Notes under the pieces: generated by a model
The model's input: the letters and a program-made list of their open reading frames with translations, nothing else
Database searches by the model: none
Told to the model about the DNA's origin: nothing
NCBI GenBank assembly: GCA_035272265.1
Contig: DATEQV010000337.1
Location: 1 to 19,426, forward strand
Origin: Acidisphaera sp035272265
Lineage (GTDB): Bacteria; Pseudomonadota; Alphaproteobacteria; Acetobacterales; Acetobacteraceae
Reading direction: 5' to 3'
DNA: 19,426 nucleotides
Position numbers and translations under genes: made by a program
Part shown: positions 15,614 to 19,426 of the stretch, one piece after another
Position numbering within the stretch: the first letter of the stretch is position 1
Layout of the letters: each line of letters starts with the position of its first letter

Positions 15614-16423
15614 ATGACGCGAGCTCCATATTGGGCATGCGCGCTTCTCGCGGTCATTGCCCTCTCGGCGTCTCAGATCCGTCAAGCGAACGGCTTGGAC
15701 TCGATCGGCAGCGCTCTAGGAACAGAAGGGCGCAATCGTGCCGCCTCGGCTCTGCCGTTTGAGGCCCCTCCTCCGCAATCAGGAAGGAGCCAGCGAGCCG
15801 TCGCGCTCGCACTCGGCGACCGCAGTGAGCGACATGTTGCAGCTCACCAAGCATCAGGATTCGCGAACGTCGTCGAGAGTGACGGGTCTACTCGACCCAA
15901 GAGCGCGATCGACATGCTGGCGAATTTGCGCACAGCGCTACTGAAGAATCTGCTCTTGGATCGATCCTTCCTTGCTCAATCGGGCATCCTGGTGTGCGCA
16001 GGCGGCAAGTCGGTCTTGTGGCGCAAAAACCCTGATCGCGAGCAGGCTGGTTACGTCCTTGGATTCGATGACGTCGTCCCGCGGCTGCCCGGCGAGAGAC
16101 AAGACCTGGACACTGTCAACTACACCTTCGCCTGGCAGCAAGCCAACAACGGAGCGGTCCATGCGTTTGTCTCCGTCAATTTCCATCACGACAATCCAGC
16201 GGTAAGCTTCGAAGCAATTGAAGTCCTTTTTGGAACGGATTCGGTAAGCGCCCCCCTCAACCCGCCGCCGGCGGGCATGCTCGCGGAGAAGACAACCTCG
16301 CCTCATGGGTACGAGCGTGTCAGGTATGATGGTGTAACTGATAAGGCGCGGTTCGCAATAACACTTGAGTTCTCCTCTTCTGGCACGGTCAACGTTGCCC
16401 AATGCGAAGAGTGGAGCAAGTAG
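15614..16423 (+). CDS. Secreted hypothetical protein
   Basis: The 269-residue product starts with a Sec signal peptide (MTRAPYWACALLAVIALSAS) with likely cleavage near ANG|LDS. ATG 15614 is preferred over the in-frame GTG at 15608, because GGAGG (15602-15606) is seven bases from the ATG but only one from the GTG. No known domain is recognised. Two cysteines in the mature part (LVCAGG and near the C-terminal AQCEEW) could form a disulfide. Strand-rich sequence (YVLGFDDVVPRL, YTFAWQQ, VSFEAIEVLFGTD, RFAITLEFSSSGTVNV) suggests a beta-sandwich fold. Base composition is less GC-rich than the 1-13 kb genes, consistent with an accessory origin. Confidence 0.65.
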   Translation: MTRAPYWACALLAVIALSASQIRQANGLDSIGSALGTEGRNRAASALPFEAPPPQSGRSQRAVALALGDRSERHVAAHQASGFANVVESDGSTRPKSAIDMLANLRTALLKNLLLDRSFLAQSGILVCAGGKSVLWRKNPDREQAGYVLGFDDVVPRLPGERQDLDTVNYTFAWQQANNGAVHAFVSVNFHHDNPAVSFEAIEVLFGTDSVSAPLNPPPAGMLAEKTTSPHGYERVRYDGVTDKARFAITLEFSSSGTVNVAQCEEWSK

Positions 16424-16732
16424 ATGGGGTTGCCCCTGAATGGTAACGCGACAAAGTTGATCGTCGCCTGCGCCAGCCCGCTGGCGGTCGCATCGCCGAC
16501 GCAGCTGCCGGCACGGTTCTTCCATTCGACCATGCTGGCGACAGCCCCTGACGGCGACGAGCCTGAAGCGTAGATTGGGCCCCTCCTCCCGACGCAACCT
16601 GCGAGCACAGCGAACCTTGACAGCATAAGCATTCAGCGTTTCATTCTGGGATCGTGTCACTAGGAGCCGCACGTGTCAGCAGGTGGGACGGATGAAGTGG
16701 TGCGAAATCCGGCGGCCTGGCGTCAAGGTGGA
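16424..16732. other. 309-bp region without a confident gene
   Basis: A 49-codon frame on the plus strand (16424-16573) starts directly after the preceding stop but has no ribosome-binding site. On the minus strand a 109-codon frame (16632 to 16303) begins with MLMLSRFAVLAGC, a lipobox-like start, but its last third is antisense to the secreted-protein gene. Neither is supported well enough to call. The REP-like copy B begins at 16727. Confidence 0.35.
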
Positions 16733-16756
16733 ATGCGCGCTTCACGCCTTTCCACC
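16727..16756. repeat. REP-like 30-bp palindrome, copy B, overlapping the lipoprotein start codon
   Basis: It opens GGTGGAATGCGCGC and closes CGCCTTTCCACC, followed by CTAAG. Relative to copy A, the outer stem has C-to-T on the left and G-to-A on the right (GGCGG/CCGCC to GGTGG/CCACC), a paired change that keeps the helix. Confidence 0.7.
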
Positions 16757-17035
16757 CTAAGCTTGATGCTGCTCGCGGCGCTGCTGCCCTCGTGCGCTGT
16801 CCGAGATGAATTTCCGATGATGGACCCTCAAACGGGCCGGCAAGTGACATGCAGGAGTGGTCCGTACTGGTATGATGAGGGACTGCCCCAGGTGCGGATC
16901 GCTCTCCAGTGCATTCACGCTTGTGAGCGCTACGGCTTTTTAGTGGTGCCCCCGACCCGGTACAGAGAACCGCCGCTCCCCCAGGCCCCCGACGCGGACG
17001 TGAAGCCGCACATCCCGAAAGAATGTCTACCGTAG
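16733..17035 (+). CDS. Small putative lipoprotein
   Basis: From ATG 16733 the 100-residue product has a lipoprotein signal: MRASRLSTLS, a hydrophobic LMLLAALL, and lipobox LPSC with Cys21 as the lipidated residue. AAGGTGG just upstream supplies a ribosome-binding site. The mature part holds DPQTGRQVTCRSGPYWYDEG and LQCIHACERYGF, so Cys37, Cys57 and Cys61 (approximate numbering) may pair. Family and function are not recognised. A longer form from GTG 16673 would add 20 residues ahead of the signal peptide and is less likely. The start codon and the first eight codons lie inside a REP-like palindrome. Confidence 0.65.
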   Translation: MRASRLSTLSLMLLAALLPSCAVRDEFPMMDPQTGRQVTCRSGPYWYDEGLPQVRIALQCIHACERYGFLVVPPTRYREPPLPQAPDADVKPHIPKECLP

Positions 17036-17039
17036 CGAG

Positions 17040-17155
17040 GGCGGAAAAGCGCAGCGCATTCCGCCGCTGTCCACGGCTCGGGTTTCGTGCCATGTCCTTT
17101 GAAATGGAATAGCCCATCCTCAAAAGAATGGCGGAATGCGCTGCGCTTTTCCGCC
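17040..17155. repeat. REPIN-like pair: two 26-bp REP copies (C and D) in inverted orientation
   Basis: Copy C is 17040-17065 (GGCGGAAAAGCGCAGCGC...) and copy D is 17130-17155 (GGCGGAATGCGCTGCGC...). Each is the exact reverse complement of the other, separated by 64 bp, so the transcript could form one long hairpin. Copy C begins five bases after the lipoprotein stop. Copy D is followed 10 bp later by copy 2 of the ~248-bp element. REPINs are mobilised in trans by RAYT transposases; none is in this window. Confidence 0.75.
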
Positions 17156-17165
17156 CTACAGCTTG

Positions 17166-17414
17166 CTGGACTTTGGAGGCCGTCAAGGCTTTTTTTCTTG
17201 GGGATTTCCTCTCGAGGGCTCGCGCGCAGGAGCGGCACGTGGCGGTCCCAGGGTCGTGTCGCGCCCGCGGGGCCTGATATCGGCAAAGGGCTGCGCGCCT
17301 CGCCATAACGGCGTGGGCTGGAGGCTGCTGGTCGCCCTCGGGGGTGGGATCGGGGTCGGCGGGCGCCGGTGCGGTAGCTGCTTCGCCGGCATACGATCGG
17401 GCAGCGGCAAGGCG
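17166..17414. repeat. ~248-bp dispersed element, copy 2
   Basis: This is the direct-repeat partner of 15055-15302. It ends at the same GGGCAGCGGCAAGGCG but then continues into unrelated sequence (CTGATGGAGG), not the methyltransferase fragment. The shared right end therefore marks either the element boundary or a preferred breakpoint. Confidence 0.85.
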
Positions 17415-17726
17415 CTGATGGAGGCGGATCAGACCGGGTCGCAGCCAGCGCGGCACGATTGGTCGGTGCCGTTAGGGTCTGATACTTGTTGTAATTATTG
17501 CTCTTTATGTGCCGGCCGAGATTTCGTTTGCACGTGCGTCTGCGCGCTTGCATCTCATGGCTGCAAATGCCGCACTCTTGCGCCTTGACGATATGCTTTC
17601 GGCATGTTCCGCTGCGACTTCGGAAGTCACGACGAGCTGACCTGCAACGCTGACGAGCCAAGCAAAGCGACACGCGAGCCGCAGGGTGACAAATCACATT
17701 TAGTTGGCCGCCAGGGGAGATCGACG
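17415..17726. other. Intergenic region with an AT-rich patch
   Basis: No gene is supported before the GTG at 17727. The patch at about 17486-17502 (TTGTTGTAATTATTGCT) is the most AT-rich sequence around and could hold the promoter of the beta-propeller gene, but no defined -35/-10 pair can be assigned. An in-frame ATG at 17604 would extend that gene by 41 residues; it lacks a ribosome-binding site. Confidence 0.4.
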
Positions 17727-18886
17727 GTGGCAGGCTCCCGCACGCCCGGACGTCACGATCCCTATCCGAAACGGGATCCAAAATGTCTGCTGGCCCCTAG
17801 GCGGCGCACTCTACTCGCCACCATTTCCGCCGCCCTGGCAACGACAGGCGCCAGCGCCGTTTCGACAGGCGTAACCGGCAGGTCGCTACCGACCGGCCTT
17901 GGCAGGGATGCCGGGACAGGAGATGCAGCCATGCCCGTCCTGGAGGATTTCAGCATTTCGCCTGACGGCCGGATCGTAGCCTTCGGCTTTTCTCATGGTG
18001 GACCAAGGCCTGAGCGCGGCCTTGGCTTGTTCGAATGGCGCACCGGCACGCTGACGCGCATTCCGAACCCGCTGGGCCAGATTCTCTTGATGCCCAGCTT
18101 CTCGTATGACGGGAAACGCTTGGCGGTCGTGGTCAACCCCACCGGAAGCAACCCTATCGTGATCGGAATCGTCGATCTGGCAACGCTAGCCGTGACGAAT
18201 GTCATTCCGGAAACGAGCGGTGCTCCAAGCTTCCCGGTGTTTCAACCCGGTTCCGATCGCGTCCTTTACTGCCAAAGGGAGTTCGGGACCGGCTTGAAGC
18301 TTGTCGGCATTTCCGGTGGTCACAATGTGACTATTTTGCCGCCAAAAAACGGATTCGTCTACATACTGCGGCCGTCGTTCGTTTCGGTCGACGAGATCCT
18401 CTTCCAAGCAGCCGGGCCAGCAGATCGGAAGATCGTCGCTGAACTCGATCGGTCCGGCATCAGCATCGGCGCTGACGTTTTGTACCGCCTTCGCTTCGGC
18501 AACAGACCGGATTTCTGTTTCCGGGCCTGAACGAAGTTCTGAGGCGGCCGGGTGTTGACGGATATATCAGTGTGTCTGCATCCCGGAACGGAGAAGTAAT
18601 CATCACCCTCGGGTTGAATCTGGGGGTACCCGTCACGCCAACCGGCGTGCACAATGGCGAGGTGTTCAGGATCGATCACGACGGGAAGCCGATCCAGCTT
18701 ACGAACCTGTTCGGCCATCTCGGCTGGGCACAAGTCTCATACGATGGCTCGACGGTCTGTTTCGGTTCAAAGACGGATAGGAATGCTCCCGTCGACCTCA
18801 TGATCCTCGATCTAGGGACAAACAAAGTGTCTGCGACAGGTTTGCTGGCGAAGATCCGCAGCCAGCCAGGCTTTACCGGAGACTGA
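17727..18886 (+). pseudogene. Tat-exported PD40/TolB-like beta-propeller protein, frameshifted near 18478
   Basis: From GTG 17727 (AGGGGA eight bases upstream) the product starts with a Tat-type signal, PRRRTLLATISAALATTGAS. WD40-like PD40 blades follow: FSISPDGRIVAFGFS, PSFSYDGKRLAVVVNP and, after the break, VSYDGSTVCFGSKTDRNAPV with LMILDLGTN. This is the TolB-type propeller that usually sits in the periplasm. The first frame stops at 18528-18530, but the propeller continues in another frame to 18886. Adding one T to the TTTT run at 18478-18481 restores a single reading through GFLFPGLNEVLRRPGVDGYI. Total length would be about 387 codons. It could be a decayed gene or a homopolymer sequencing error. 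Its partner or ligand is unknown. Confidence 0.7.
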
Positions 18887-18921
18887 CTGGGCTTTCGGCC
18901 GACGCTTCCAGGAGCACAGAA

Positions 18922-19305
18922 ATGCCGAGCAACGAGATCAGCCCGATTCTGTATCCCAATACGAGCCTTTCATATGGCTACTGGACGGGAGCGCTTTTGT
19001 CGGCCGGCATAGAGATCCCGCCACTGGCCCCGTTGCCGCCTGCTACCGGTATTGGGCAAGCTGGCTACATAACCTATGACAATTTTGACGCCGTATCGAG
19101 GACGCACGACAATGCTTATGGCGCGGCAGAGCAGACCTTCCTAAATGCGCTTCAGGACGTCCCGAGCGGCGGCGCCACGCCGGCGCAGGCGGTTAGCGCT
19201 TACCTTAGAGTCTTATGTGGACGGCCCGTGACGAGCAAGCACCGTTCTTGCTTTTCGCAACAGCCTCTTCGCCACGTGCGCGCGGCTTATGTGGACGGCC
19301 CGTGA
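18922..19305 (+). CDS. Small protein with an HD-x-x-Y motif (phospholipase A2-like?), 3' end replaced by a duplicated segment
   Basis: AGGAG eight bases before ATG 18922 sets the start. Residues 1-96 look native: YGYWTGALLSAGIEIPPL, then YDNFDAVSRTHDNAYGAAEQ (52-71). The D-x-x-x-R-x-HD-x-x-Y arrangement (His62-Asp63, Tyr66) resembles the catalytic helix of prokaryotic and parvoviral phospholipase A2 domains, where His-Asp polarises the water. I rate that as suggestive only, since a calcium loop is not obvious beyond GIGQAGYI (43-50). From residue 97 the frame enters the 74-bp tandem repeat and stops at 19303-19305, so the original C-terminus is missing. It lies 35 bp after the beta-propeller gene and is probably cotranscribed with it. 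Confidence 0.5.
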   Translation: MPSNEISPILYPNTSLSYGYWTGALLSAGIEIPPLAPLPPATGIGQAGYITYDNFDAVSRTHDNAYGAAEQTFLNALQDVPSGGATPAQAVSAYLRVLCGRPVTSKHRSCFSQQPLRHVRAAYVDGP

Positions 19306-19361
19306 CGAGCAAGCACCGTTCTTGCTTTTCGCAACAGCCTCTTCGCCACGTGCGCGCGGCT
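19212..19361. repeat. Perfect 74-bp tandem duplication
   Basis: 19212-19285 and 19286-19359 are identical, with the identity continuing two more bases. Each unit starts CTTATGTGGACGGCCCG and includes a short stem AGCAAG...CTTGCT followed by TTTT, a weak terminator-like shape. No transposase or target-site duplication is visible. The lack of any difference between units means either a very recent duplication or an assembly artefact. Confidence 0.85.
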
Positions 19362-19426
19362 GGCCCCCCAGCGGGAGATTCACCAGCCGGAAATCCACGG
19401 GAGCTACATCAGTCGCAAGGTTAGCT

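Noticed and set aside
16303..16632. Minus-strand lipoprotein-like frame starting MLMLSRFAVLAGC
   Set aside because: About a third is antisense to the secreted-protein gene, there is no clear ribosome-binding site, and no family is recognised; noted only as an uncertain region.

Overview
The window is a GC-rich stretch of an alphaproteobacterial chromosome. The evidence is the petABC cytochrome bc1 operon, a full-length CtrA-type cell-cycle regulator, and the strong G/C bias at third codon positions. An order such as Rhodospirillales is my guess from gene content only; nothing here fixes the genus.

Layout. Positions 1-348 hold the 3' end of a low-complexity Gly/Trp/Tyr/Pro-rich protein. hemF (minus strand) then diverges from petA-petB-petC, which is followed by mtnP. 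A GNAT acetyltransferase (plus) and ctrA (minus) converge on a perfect 30-bp palindrome. ctrA diverges from fliI (flagellar export ATPase). fliI is followed by a fliJ-like gene with an in-frame amber stop, then UDP-glucose 6-dehydrogenase, a methyltransferase-glycosyltransferase fusion, and a second zinc-ribbon-like methyltransferase whose last ~48 codons lie out of frame. This part reads as a flagellum and surface-glycan neighbourhood next to its likely master regulator.

From about 13.5 kb the character changes. A 482-residue minus-strand protein of unknown function has palindromic repeat elements and a 48-bp tandem repeat inside its reading frame. A ~248-bp element occurs twice as direct repeats (15055-15302 and 17166-17414). 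A ~30-bp REP-like palindrome occurs four times, once as an inverted pair (REPIN-like) and once covering the start codon of a small lipoprotein gene. A duplicated scrap of the second methyltransferase gene lies at 15298-15371. Genes here are small, exported or orphan: a secreted 269-residue protein, the lipoprotein, a frameshifted Tat-exported beta-propeller, and a small protein with an HD-x-x-Y motif whose 3' end is replaced by a perfect 74-bp tandem duplication. Base composition is visibly less GC-rich from about 15.4 kb, as expected for an accessory region.

Two frameshifts (near 13461 and 18478) are each explained by one base missing from a short homopolymer. Sequencing error is therefore as likely as real gene decay. 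I see no CRISPR array, rRNA, tRNA, transposase or integrase. The most unusual content is the traffic between palindromic repeats and coding sequence at 13.9-17.4 kb; I cannot show it to be a new functional system.
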